DNA from: Ciona savignyi
Lineage: Eukaryota; Chordata; Ascidiacea; Phlebobranchia; Cionidae
Direction of reading: 5' to 3'
NCBI GenBank assembly: GCA_000149265.1
Contig: CH003363.1
Span: 5,714 to 69,713, forward strand
DNA length: 64,000 bases
Below, piece after piece: positions 35,272-45,133 of this stretch. Each line of letters begins with the position of its first letter. Positions within the stretch are counted from its first letter, which is position 1. Both the position numbers and the translations under genes were made by a program. The notes beneath the pieces are model-generated. The model did not search any database. It was given only the letters and a program-made list of their open reading frames with translations, and had not been told where the DNA came from.

Positions 35272-35424
35272 TTTTGAACGCTCGCCGATTAAGTTAATGC
35301 TGTGTTTCGTTGATTACTTAATTGCCTGCTTTTCTGTATATTTGGTTGTACCTTTTTCGCTTTAAGTTAGTTACGAGTTGTGGAGTTGACGGTTGTTTGA
35401 ATAAATTGTGCTGAAACGCTACAA
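35272..35424 (+). repeat. 5' LTR
   Basis: Base-for-base identical to 44981-45133. Contains GAATAAATTG near its 3' end as a likely poly(A) signal. A TG start and CA end lie at or one base inside the matching block. Confidence 0.93.
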
Positions 35425-35428
35425 TTTT

Positions 35429-35446
35429 TGGCGTCCCTGGCTGGGC
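35429..35446 (+). promoter_or_regulatory. putative tRNA primer-binding site
   Basis: TGGCGTCCCTGGCTGGG begins four bases after the 5' LTR, the expected place for minus-strand priming. The priming tRNA was not identified. Confidence 0.55.
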
Positions 35447-35456
35447 TATACTGAAT

Positions 35457-36092
35457 ATGGAAGAAATAATCGAAGGGATCCGAAAACAGTTCGATAAGCT
35501 ACAGCTGGACGAGAAGGTGCAGGCGGGTCTCGTACAGATAATCAAGAAGGAAGCTGACGGTTCTCCTGCGTTAACTGAGGTCGCATCGACAGAAAAGGTT
35601 GGTTGTAGTGGACAATCGGTGAAGCCGTTCAGGTCCGACGTAGCCCTAAAAATGCCGTTTAATGGCCATATTTCATGGCCGGATTTTAAACAACAATTTA
35701 AGAACATTGCAAAAGTAAATAATTGGGATGATGCACAAATGGGATTACAGTTAGCTTGTTGCCTACAGGGAGATGCGTTAATGGTTCAAGCAGGTTTGCC
35801 ACAAGAACATCGGTGGAATTTTCAATCATTGGTTGGTGCATTTGATCGCAAATACGCTCCTAAAAGTTCATGTCGGTCAAAGGCCATATTCTATAGTGCG
35901 GTTAGAGGAAGCAATGAGAATTTAATAGATTTCTCTTATAGATTGCGCGTATTGCTTCACAACGCACATCCCGAATTGAAGGAGGATAAAGAGGCCATTT
36001 TAATTGAAAACATATGCTTCAGGCATAGGAGTGGCCTCTCTACGGCACGCCATTATATTACAGAACCCGAAGACGTTGGAACATGGCGGTAG
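35457..36092 (+). pseudogene. retrotransposon gag, N-terminal part
   Basis: Starts at ATG 35457, 33 bp after the LTR. The middle resembles a gypsy gag capsid (WPDFKQQFKNIAKVNNWDD, LACCLQGDALMVQAG, FDRKYAPKSSCRSKA). The frame drifts near 36020-36090, where similarity continues in the other two frames in turn, implying two small indels before the zinc knuckle. Confidence 0.85.
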
Positions 36093-36892
36093 ACTTGGTC
36101 CTGAAACTTGAAGACCGAGATGGTGTAAATTCCGATCGGACGAAATTCTCATACCCGGAGGAAGGTACCGATAATTGTTTTTATTGTGGTCAATCTGGTC
36201 ATTGGAAGCGAGAATGCAATCTGCGAATATTGCATGCCCGAGATAATGCGAATCGTCGACCAAATTTTAATCGGGCACGGATCAAACTTTTAAGGATTGG
36301 CGAAGAAGGCCGACCGCCAATCCAGTGTTACATGGCCAAAATTAGACCTGTAGACTCTACTCTTCATTTATTTTTGCCGTGCACGGTACAAAATGTTAAT
36401 TTTAATTTTTTATTGGATACCGGCTCGGGTGCAACCGTGATTAATCGGCCTTCCGTTTATCAGCGTATTTTTAACCCCCCAACATTGATCCGTCCCAAGG
36501 AGAACTCTTATCGGTTGAGGGCAATCCCGATTCGCTGTTATGGCCGAATGATGACGAAGCTATGCTTTCGTGGGCTGGAGATGTCGCATCGTGTCGCTGT
36601 GGCAGATATTGCGGGTTGTGATGGCATCTTAGGTTTGGATATTTTAAGTCGCGCCGGTTGTGTGATAGACCTTGTCAACAACAAAATATGTTTAAAGGGA
36701 AAAATGTTAACTCTGGGAATTAATCAACCACTGGTTTTACTACCACAAAAGGCGATTGGAAGAAAAATGACCCAACATGAACTGTCGATTCCCGACCATC
36801 TTTTATGTATTACTGAAAATTTGAACCATCTATCGGATGACCAAAAACAAAAAGCAATTCAACTAATAACTGACTATAGTGATTTGTTTTAA
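36083..36892 (+). pseudogene. gag zinc knuckle and aspartic protease
   Basis: Carries a CCHC knuckle (CFYCGQSGHWKREC) and a retroviral-type protease with the active-site string FLLDTGSGATVI and a later GCDGILGLDILSRAG flap/C-terminal region. The frame ends in TAA at 36890-36892 in the same frame as the following reverse transcriptase, so the stop is an in-frame interruption and not a frameshift. Confidence 0.88.
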
Positions 36893-36922
36893 ACAGAAAG
36901 TGGATATTTAGGTCACACGGAC

Positions 36923-37384
36923 GTGGTGCGTCACCAAATAAACACCGGGGATGCGCGACCCATTCGGCAAAGGCCTCGTCGGATGTCGCTTGCTAAACAA
37001 CGAATGGTGGAGGAAGAGTTGGACAAAATGTTGGCCTCTGGCATCATAGAGCCCAGTCGCAGTCCGTGGTCATCGCCTGTGGTTCTGGTCACAAAAAAAG
37101 ATGGCACGCCACGATTTTGCGTAGATTTTAGAAAACTGAACGAAATAACAAAAAAAGATTCTTATCCTTTACCCAGGATGGAGGACATGCTGGACATGCT
37201 AAGTGGCTCCAGTTGTTTTAGCACTCTTGATTTAGCCAGTGGATATTGGCAAGTAGAAATGGATAAGAATGACCGTAAAAAAACTGCATTTACCGTGGCT
37301 GGAAAGGGATTATTTCAATTTAAGGTAATGTGTTTCGGCTTGACTAACGCTCCGGGCACGTTTGAACGTTTAATGGAGTCTGTA
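36923..37384 (+). pseudogene. reverse transcriptase, N-terminal half
   Basis: Typical gypsy RT fingers/palm: GIIEPSRSPWSSPVVLVTKK, RFCVDFRKLNEIT, FSTLDLASGYWQVEM, KVMCFGLTNAPGTFERLME. The frame continues from the protease across the TAA at 36890. It is cut at 37383-37384 (TA) by a DNA transposon, and all residues encoded after that point belong to the insertion. Confidence 0.92.
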
Positions 37385-38090
37385 CCCAGTCACGAAGTAT
37401 CTTCGAACTATCTATGGCCGGTTATCAGGATCGACCGGCATATGTTTGATTTATATAACCTATGGCCGTACAAACATAATCCAAACTTATATATATGTGT
37501 CATGTTCGTATATTCTATGGCTGGCCATACTCTGGTGTTACATATATGGCCCACTCGCGATAATCCCTACAAAAAAAACATAGCCTATTTTTTGTCTGTG
37601 GCGTTTGAACGATTTAGCCACACATGGCCGATCTGACATAAACCAGCTGAAACTCGTACGTTGCTGTCTTGTTGGCAGGATTACAGAACCAAAGAAACCT
37701 TTGTTTTAAATTTAATTATCATTCTGTGGTGGAGAATAATTTATTATTTTGGTAAATTTATTGATTATTTTCCACTTTTCATGGCTTCAGTCCTACAGCA
37801 ACCAGTCCGCCGAACTTAACACGTAATCAAAAGAATAGAACAATTTGTTTAAATATGTGTTATTTTTGGATAACAGTTATTCAAGCAAATAAGTGAACAT
37901 TTTATGTATAAAATTGTTTTAGAAATATAATGTTTTGTTTTATAAATTCTTATTGAGCAACACTTTTTCCCGCGCATAAATGTGCCGTTCGCTCTTAATT
38001 GTGTCGTATTGCACCACGTGATCTGTTTCTTTCCGCCTTCACAGTTCAAATTTGCGATATGAACTAGTAGCGTCTAGCGTGTGGTGTGTA

Positions 38091-38400
38091 AAGGGCTCCA
38101 CACACATATAGCGTTTCGCGTCAAAACCTCGCGTCTGCCGTAAAACTCCTTGCGTCGGGTCATGCACACACTCGCGCCAGACAAACGCAAGACGAGAGAA
38201 GTGGCTCAATAGCGTCAAACGTCAGAGTTAAGGGCTCCACACACATATAGCGTTTCGCGTCAAAACCTCGCGTCTGCCGTAAAACTCCGTCTGGCGTCGG
38301 GCTCATGCACACACCTGACGCGCCGGATGACAAGACGCAAGACGAGAGAAGGATGGCTCAATACGCGTCAAACGTCAGGAGCGCTTTAAAAATATTTTAA
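38091..38400. repeat. duplicated left end of PIF/Harbinger element
   Basis: A segment of about 140 bp starting AGGGCTCCACACACATATAG occurs at 38091 and again at 38231, each followed by GCGTTTCGCGTCAAAACCTC. Only the second copy is preceded by TTA, matching the right-hand duplication. Confidence 0.85.
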
Positions 38401-40250
38401 CTTTTGCGCAAGACGCAATAGGTAGGAAAATGAAAGAGACACTGTTTTAAGTTGATTATTTCAATTAAAATCACAGGTAGACCAGAGAATAAGTAAATAA
38501 GGATTATTTAAGTATAGCATTATAACAATTATTTGTTTAGTTGGTTTTAAATATCATTTATACTAAGTTTTAGCCCAATTTTTGTATGACATAGATCCAA
38601 AAATGTCAAAAACAGATTTTAATGAGTTACTGATTAATTTGGTACAAGCAAGTCCTCATCTGTATGATTCCAAGAATCAGTATTATAAGGATACAATGAG
38701 AAAAGAAAATACCTGGACTTACATTAGTGGCCAAATAGGAGAACCAGGTACGGTACCGGTAGTTTATTGTTTAATAAGGGTTTATTTTATGTGTGAATTG
38801 AAACACAATGTTTGTTGAATTTCATGTTGAACATTTATTAGCAGAGGCATGTATGATATGGAGAAGTTTAAGGAATGGATTTTCAAGAGAGAAAAAAAAG
38901 CAGATAAATGAAAGTGAGCGGATCCGGTGCGGCCACATGTTCAACATGGGAACATGATGAAAATATGCAATTTTTGCAAGATCACCTTTGTCACCGATTG
39001 TAAGTACCGGTATCGGTTTGTATTGTTTATAAAATGTAACATGTTTCCATTAAATAATACAGTTAGCACACATTGCTTAACCCAAGTACAGGTACCAGTA
39101 GTTTAATAGGTTTAACCAGTATACTGGTGAAGTAATAACTAACAGGCACACATGACACAACACAGGGATAGTTCTGGTAAACTAAACACCCCAACAGAAC
39201 TATCTATCCGTGACGTCAACAATAGATTGCCCTTCGCCTGCTGAATCGCTACAGTCTGCACAACAGCACAAAAGAAGAAAGCTGGATTTTAAAGTTGATT
39301 TGCAGGTGGTTATTTTCATATTGTACATACCTTGTTTGTGTGTAAACAACTTTGTTTACCATTGTACATCGGTTTATTTTGCTCTTGCAATGTCTAATTG
39401 AAAATATTCAGATTTATGTGGACCACTACCAGTTAATTTTTTATTAATCGTTATTTGATTCTAGATATCCACAGCTCTAATAACCACTCACTTTATTACT
39501 AGGAAGACCTCATACATATTCTGGAGAGAAATTCCGAATATATGAAAAAGTGCAGCTCAGGCCAACATTGTGCAGGATGATATGTATGATAGTTTTGGAA
39601 AATTGACTGTTGCTAAACTATATAGTTTCAATGGAAACAGCCGATGAAGCTATGGCTGCAATTGTGCAGATATTGTTAACTCTGTAACTTTCATATTGAA
39701 CATACCAGTCATTGTAAATGCAAATTTGTTATTTGGTATCAATGAATTGTAAAGCATGCAGCTAGTTGTAAATAATATTTTTATTTATATTTCAGTGTTA
39801 TTATATTTCTTTAGTCATATACACTGCCTTTCCAAGCCAACTGTAATAGTTAATTTTTCATTTCATAGCACTGTATTGCTCTTTCTTCGTTTGATATTTT
39901 GCAATAAAAAAAATGTCAAGTAAGTTGTTTGTTATATGAAAATGATGTAAAAAATATAAAAAGAACATAAGTAAAAAAAAGAGTGGTTATATGTCTAGAA
40001 ACATGTGACAATAAAGTGAAGAGATTGGACATTATATTTTGCTTAATTCGTTTTTTTACTGGTGAAAACAATCGTTCTAATGGCCAGTAAACAAAACCAC
40101 GTGGGAATGTTTTGACGCAATACGTCATCATGAACGCGAGTGTGTGTGCATGGTCTGGCGTCTCTCTAAAACGCAACGCCTGACGAGAAGGATGACGAGA
40201 CGCGAGAAACGCGAAGGATTGCGCAAAACGCTATATGTGTGTGGAGCGCT
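38231..40250. mobile_element. PIF/Harbinger-type element lacking transposase
   Basis: Terminal inverted repeats AGGGCTCCACACACATATAG (left) and the complement of AGCGCTCCACACACATATAG (right, ending 40250), flanked by TTA at 38228-38230 and 40251-40253, the 3-bp duplication of PIF/Harbinger. Subterminal regions are CG-rich with repeated GACG/GCGTC strings. The only gene content is a decayed MADF-type ORF. No DDE transposase was seen, so the element is non-autonomous. Confidence 0.82.
38603..39305 (+). pseudogene. MADF-domain protein of PIF/Harbinger element
   Basis: PIF/Harbinger elements carry a second gene for a MADF/Myb-like DNA-binding partner of the transposase. Here exon 38603-38747 gives an MADF start (FNELLINLVQASPHLYDS, TWTYISGQIG) with a donor in phase 1. 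Exon from 38845 continues it (ACMIWRSLRNGFSREKKKAD) but hits TGA at 38909-38911 next to an A8 run, after which a related frame (VSGSGAATCSTWEHD) continues. A later exon ending at 39305 has CPSPAESLQSAQQHKRRKLD. Further remnants (EDLIHILERNSEY) occur near 39505. The gene is broken. Confidence 0.72.
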
Positions 40251-40626
40251 TTAACTGTTTAAAGTTATGGCAACGTTAATTTAAGATTTCTTGTCCAAAG
40301 AGATGCATCTACATGATTTGAAGATACCAGGTACGAAATTAAAACTACAATGTTAATACTAAAAGCAGAAATAATGAGATACGGACGCTTGTGTTTTGTA
40401 ACAGTTAGCCTATTTAAGTCTTTATATATATTATAATGGATACTGACATGTTCATGTATATCCTGTGTGTGTTCACTTTACCACTTAACCATGCGGCTAC
40501 ATATTAAAGGGAATACTGTAGAATAATTGTTAAAATAAATTTGTAATCTACAGATGTTCTGCTGTGCATAAGGCATGCACGTGCTAAGTACGCTGATATC
40601 ACAAGTGACATAAAGAAAGTGCTTAA

Positions 40627-41707
40627 CTCTTTGCCTCCCAACTCGCGATATATCGCGAGTTGGTGAACAAACATGGTGTCCCGCGTCCCTATATATAGGG
40701 GCAAATCTAAAATGCGATTTCTCCGCAACGCGTAATGTTAGAGAGCTCAGCTATGGCTCATTCGATCAAGGAAAGCCTGAAATTTATTCTCTGTAATTAT
40801 CTTGGAGAAATATTCAAAATGTGAGGAGTGATAGCCTTTCTTTTTCAAGGCTTCGCCTGTGTTTTTGCTGAATTTTACACGAGTTTACACGTGACTAACT
40901 CAGCGAATAGGAGTCGTGTTAAATTGGGGAGAAGCTCTTTTTGTCAAGCAAGTGTTTCTTTACATTCTCTGTGAATTTCGTGCCGTTGAGATAAAAAGGA
41001 GAGCGTTGGTGACGTTTTCGCAGCAGGCGGTTATGCTTCGTGTTCACCAAAGCATGAATCCAGCTGGGCCTGCTGAGCGCACGATAAAGAAAAAGGCGGC
41101 GAGACTAGCTAGTTCGGTGTGCCCTGCTTTGAAGAATATTGGATATAGTATTTGCGTTTGTTTGGTTTTGTATGCCCCTTTTACACTTCCTTCACTGTTC
41201 TTTTTTATACTTTTTACTATTTTAGTTCTACAAAACTAAAAACTTCAATGCGTTTTGGTTCAAGTTTTCATAATATAGTCAGAAAAAAGGGAAATTTCAA
41301 TTACAAATAGTAAAAAAACTACTGAAGATAGAAATACAGTTCGAATTTTCCTGAGTACAAAAACTATTAGACAATCTACATTCCAATTTTCATATCATTT
41401 GGGCATTCCAATAATAAGTGAGTATTTCGTTTGTCAGTGCACCTCAAATTTTTCAAAGTCGAGCAGAATTTTCTTTGCATAAAAAGTGGTGTTCACTAAA
41501 GTTTACATAATATATTCTTTATTAGAGGTAGATTTTAGATGTGCAGCTTGTTTAAAAGAGGGGTAAATTATCTTTCCAACCATACTAAATATTAAATCAT
41601 AGCATAAACTTTAGAAAAACTGTGCTAATTTGAAAATGACTAAAAATTGTAAAAAACACTGCGGGACAGCATGTTTGAATTAATGCATTTGGCCGGGAGT
41701 GAAAGAG
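40627..41707. mobile_element. piggyBac-like non-autonomous element
   Basis: Flanked by TTAA at 40623-40626 and 41708-41711, with short terminal inverted repeats CTCTTTGCCTCCC (left) and the complement of CTCTTTCACTCCC (right). Next to the left end is a perfect 26-bp palindrome at 40638-40663 centred on GATATATC. No piggyBac transposase is encoded; the 40916-41239 frame has no recognisable domain. Length is about 1.08 kb. Confidence 0.78.
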
Positions 41708-42111
41708 TTAATGGTGTATGTGACTGGGAGAAAGGCAGGGCTGGAAGAGCCGGTTTGTTTAAGACAACACCAGTCAAACACATAGCTAACTGGATGCTTC
41801 AAGTGCAACGTCTCAAATATCAAGAAAGTCCCATAGTATATGCTACTTCAGGCTCCACCTGATGATAGCTCAAGTGATGACACAGTTGAAGTGGACACAT
41901 TTGGGACCGTATTCATTTAAATAATGATACTTTCCATATTTGGCAACTTGTTAAGGTTACCAAAGTTTCTTTTTCTATGCTTCACGCCTTCACCAAAGTT
42001 TCTTCTTGTGTACAATTTATTATTGACCTTATTCTTGTGATTTTTTTGCATCGCAAATAAAATAGTTAACAAACAACAAGCTAATTCTAACTTAAACGTA
42101 GCTAGGAATCA

Positions 42112-42350
42112 TATGTGGACAAAATACAAGAACCGTAGATAATAGGCAGCAATGGCCCCTGCACTGGCCGTTGTAACATTTCGGTTAAAAACCATACGTG
42201 GACAATATAAGAACCGTAGATAATAGGCAGCAATGGCCCCTGCACTGGCCGTTGTAACATTTCGGTTAAGAACCATACGTGGACAATATAAGAACCGTAG
42301 ATAATATCAGCAATGGCCCGTGCATTGGCCGTTGTAACATTTCGGGTACG
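42112..42350. repeat. 81-bp tandem repeat, three copies
   Basis: AGAACCGTAGATAATA...CAGCAATGGCCC units start near 42131, 42212 and 42293, i.e. at exactly 81-bp spacing; the third unit is slightly shorter in the AATAGGCAG part. Subterminal in the TA-flanked transposon. Confidence 0.9.
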
Positions 42351-42456
42351 TCGGCCAAACACATATCTACCGGGTACCCTGACAAAAACTTGATCTGATC
42401 AAGACTGATTGGTAGATAACACATATATGCGCCATAGATAATTTCGTAACTGGGTA

Positions 42457-43494
42457 CTGAAGGGGTTGCTGCACAAAATCTGCGCCGTTTACATTGACGA
42501 CGTCATCTGCTTTTCAAAGGATTTTAATGATAATCTATTGCATTTACAAAAAGTCTTTGACAGGTTGCGTCTCGCGGGTTTGAAATTAAAACCGAAAAAG
42601 TGTCAATTATTTCGTCGAAGCACCAAGTTTTTGGGGCATCTGGTATCTGCCGATGGAATCCGGTGCGATCCTGAGAAGACCGCAGCTGTACAGGAATGGC
42701 CAATTCCGGTCAACGTTAAAGAGGTACGAAGTTTTCTGGGATTTGCTTCTTACTATAGAAGGTTTATTAGGAAGTTTGCGGAGAAGGCTACCCCCCTTAG
42801 TGCCCTTACCCATAAGAATCGCGTATTTAAGTGGACGGATGATTGTTCCGACGCATTTACTCAGTTGCGCAAAGAGTTGGGCACGGCTCCTGTACTATCT
42901 TATCCCCTGTTTGATAGCCCCTTTGTGTTGGACACGGATGCTAGTGGTGTAGCTGTGGGAGGTGTGCTATCCCAAATGGTCGATGGAAACGAACAAGTGG
43001 TTGCATTTTATAGCAGCACGTTTAGTAAAACTGAACGAAACTACTGTGCAACCTATCGTGAGCTTGTGGCTGCGGTTAAGGCGATAAAACATTTTCGACA
43101 TTACTTGTGGGGAAGGAAGTTTACGTTACGCACCGATCACGCTTCCCTGAAATGGTTAGTTTCGTTTAAAGAACCAGAAGGGATGTTAGCTCGGTGGATT
43201 TCTATATTGGGGACCTACGATTTCGAAGTACTGCATCGCCCTGGGGAAAGACATTTAAATGCAGATGGGTTATCGCGCCGATGTTGTACTAGAAAGGAAT
43301 GTGCGGATTGTTCCCAAATTTCACAAGAGAAATCCCCTCGGGTAGCTGTAAATTTAATTTCACGTGCAAGTTCGACCGACTGCAATTGGCTAGATACTTG
43401 GAACGATTCTCAAATCAGACAGTGGCAAACGGAAGATCCCCAACTTTCGGTAGTTATTCACTTAAAAAGTCAGAGCCAATACCCGCCCCAGTGA
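42457..43494 (+). pseudogene. reverse transcriptase C-terminal half and RNase H
   Basis: Resumes in the frame broken at 37384. The RT catalytic motif AVYIDDVICFS is followed by KCQLFRRSTKFLGHLVS and SFLGFASYYRRFI. RNase H follows with its acidic residues in LDTDASGVAVGG, TYRELVAAV and LRTDHASLKW, ending in the tether (HRPGERHLNADGLSRR). A TGA at 43492-43494 closes the frame early; the element continues in a shifted frame. Confidence 0.92.
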
Positions 43495-43495
43495 T

Positions 43496-43860
43496 TTGCG
43501 TATTTACCCAGACGGTATTCGGACATTGTTGTTACAGTGGGATCTACTGGAAGTCCGAAATGGGTTGTTATATCGCATGTGGTATCCTGATAATAATTTT
43601 GAAATGCCAAATCTTTTATTAGTAGCACCAGGAATAATCCGACAACACATCTTTCAACATTTACACTCCTTTCGTACAGCAGGTCATCTAGGAATTACTC
43701 GAACAACTTATAGGATCCGTCGCAGATTTTACTGGCCAGGTTTAAAAGAGGATGTGCGGAGATGGTGCAAGTGGTGCATACCATGTGCGAGACGTAAGCC
43801 CCCATCACGGAAAGCATCGTTGGGCTCTGACACAACAAATGGCAAGCGCGCCAATGGAAA
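43496..43860 (+). pseudogene. integrase zinc-binding (HHCC) region
   Basis: Frame shifted relative to RT. H2C2 finger visible in HSFRTAGHLGITRTTYRIRR and WCKWCIPCARRKPP. The frame then goes off near 43840-43873, where the core continues in another frame. Confidence 0.85.
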
Positions 43861-44366
43861 GGGTGGGTATTGATTTTATGGGCCCTCTGCCCCGAACTGA
43901 TCAAGGTAACGAGTACATTTTGGTTGTTACCGATTATTTTACGAAGTGGACGGAATGTTTTGCATTGCCGAACCAACGTGCTGTCACCACCGCGGAAGTC
44001 CTGGTAACTCAGTTCTTTTCTAGATTTGGTATTCCCAGATATCTTCATTCGGACCAGGGGAGGGATTTCGAATCGCACTTATTCCAGGAAATGTGTCGGG
44101 TATTGGAGATAACGAAAACTAGGAGTTCTCCATATAGACCCCAATCATCGGGGCAGGTAGAACGTTTCAACCGGACGCTGCAGATGATGTTGTCGGCATT
44201 CGTCAACGACAATCGAAATGACTGGGATGTGCATCTCCCATATTTGGGAATGGCGTACAGATGTTCGGTACACGAATCAACCAAGTATACCCCAAATCGT
44301 TTAATGTTGGGAAGGGAGACCACTATGCCCATAGACTTAATGACGGGCAGTCCACCAAATTCGTAA
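43810..44366 (+). pseudogene. integrase catalytic core
   Basis: Contains the D,D(35)E triad in VGIDFMGPLPRTDQGNEY, YLHSDQGRDFES and QSSGQVERFNRTLQ, followed by HESTKYTPNRLMLGRE. Terminates at TAA 44364-44366; the C-terminal region continues one frame away, implying another indel around 44360. Confidence 0.9.
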
Positions 44367-44369
44367 CGT

Positions 44370-44928
44370 TTTCATGTCACACAGAATATGTGGAATGGAT
44401 GAAATCGGCAACAGAGAACGCCTTTAATACGACCTATAGTCATCTAAAGAAAGCAGCCGTGCGACAAAAACGCAACTACGACAAGAGCGTTCAATCTTGG
44501 TCCTTTAAAGCAAACGATTGGGTATGGTACTACTACCCACCAGCGGGGCGGAAGAAGTTGGGCCAAGGATGGACTGGACCGTATTTGGTAATCGACCTGT
44601 ATCTCCGTGCCTTTACAAAATTCAAGCTTCACCGCATAGCAGACCAAAAATCATCCATGTTGACAATTTGAGATTGTTAGAGGCTGAAACGATGCCAGCC
44701 AACTGGTTGCACGAACGCGACGAGTCTGCACAGGAACCAGTTGACGAACGCGACGAGTTTGCACCAGAACCCGTTAATAACGAACGCGATGAGGCTGCAC
44801 CGGAACCGATTGACGAGACGATAGACCAAGAAATGATGTGGACAAATGAACTTGATCAAATTCCAACAATTTCGGGGTTTGGAAGAAGGCGCAGGCGGCC
44901 GGCGTACCTTCACGATTTTGTATGTTAA
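44370..44928 (+). pseudogene. integrase C-terminal GPY/F region and acidic tail
   Basis: One frame gives KRNYDKSVQSWSFKANDWVW and LGQGWTGPYLVID (a GPY/F module) up to 44671. A second frame then gives VDNLRLLEAETMP and an acidic tail with three imperfect repeats of ERDE(S/F/A)A.EPV, ending at 44928. No chromodomain is evident. Confidence 0.8.
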
Positions 44929-44980
44929 TATTAGTAATTGTTTTGGAAGGGAAGTTATTTTTTGAGTTGGGGGATGTGTG

Positions 44981-45133
44981 TTTTGAACGCTCGCCGATTA
45001 AGTTAATGCTGTGTTTCGTTGATTACTTAATTGCCTGCTTTTCTGTATATTTGGTTGTACCTTTTTCGCTTTAAGTTAGTTACGAGTTGTGGAGTTGACG
45101 GTTGTTTGAATAAATTGTGCTGAAACGCTACAA
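44981..45133 (+). repeat. 3' LTR
   Basis: Identical over 153 bp to the 5' LTR. Preceded by a purine-rich tract GAGTTGGGGGATG (44964-44976) suitable as plus-strand primer. Confidence 0.93.

Larger units (their letters stand above)
37385..42454. mobile_element. TA-flanked DNA transposon inside RT, itself a host of two elements
   Basis: Left end CCCAGTCACGAAGTATC, right end complementary to it (ATTTCGTAACTGGG), with a second matching stretch (ACTATCTATGGC left, GCCATAGATAAT right). TA is duplicated at both sides (37383-37384, 42455-42456). Removing 5,070 bp plus one TA brings the RT halves into the same frame, which supports the boundaries. The TA duplication suggests the Tc1/mariner-like class, but no transposase frame is seen, so the superfamily is uncertain. 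The interior holds a PIF/Harbinger derivative, a piggyBac-like element, and an 81-bp triplicated repeat near the right end. Confidence 0.85.
35272..45133 (+). mobile_element. Ty3/gypsy LTR retrotransposon with nested insertion
   Basis: Two identical 153-bp LTRs (35272-35424, 44981-45133) enclose gag, protease, reverse transcriptase, RNase H and integrase in the Ty3/gypsy order. A primer-binding-like TGGCGTCCCTGGCTGGG follows the 5' LTR and a purine-rich GAGTTGGGGGATG precedes the 3' LTR. Without the 5,070-bp insertion at 37385-42454 and its duplicated TA the element is about 4.8 kb, a normal size. Coding frames are broken in several places: shifts within gag, an in-frame stop before RT, the insertion in RT, and shifts around integrase. 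No envelope gene is seen. No clear target-site duplication was found. Confidence 0.93.

Noticed and set aside
40916..41239. piggyBac transposase
   Set aside because: The 107-residue frame has no DDD motifs or similarity that I can recognise; the element appears non-coding.
41671..41862. 63-residue frame across the piggyBac-like right end
   Set aside because: It spans the TTAA boundary of the element, so it is a chance fusion of element and host sequence.
35272..45133. Endogenous retrovirus with envelope
   Set aside because: Integrase is followed directly by an acidic tail and the polypurine tract; no room for or trace of an env gene.
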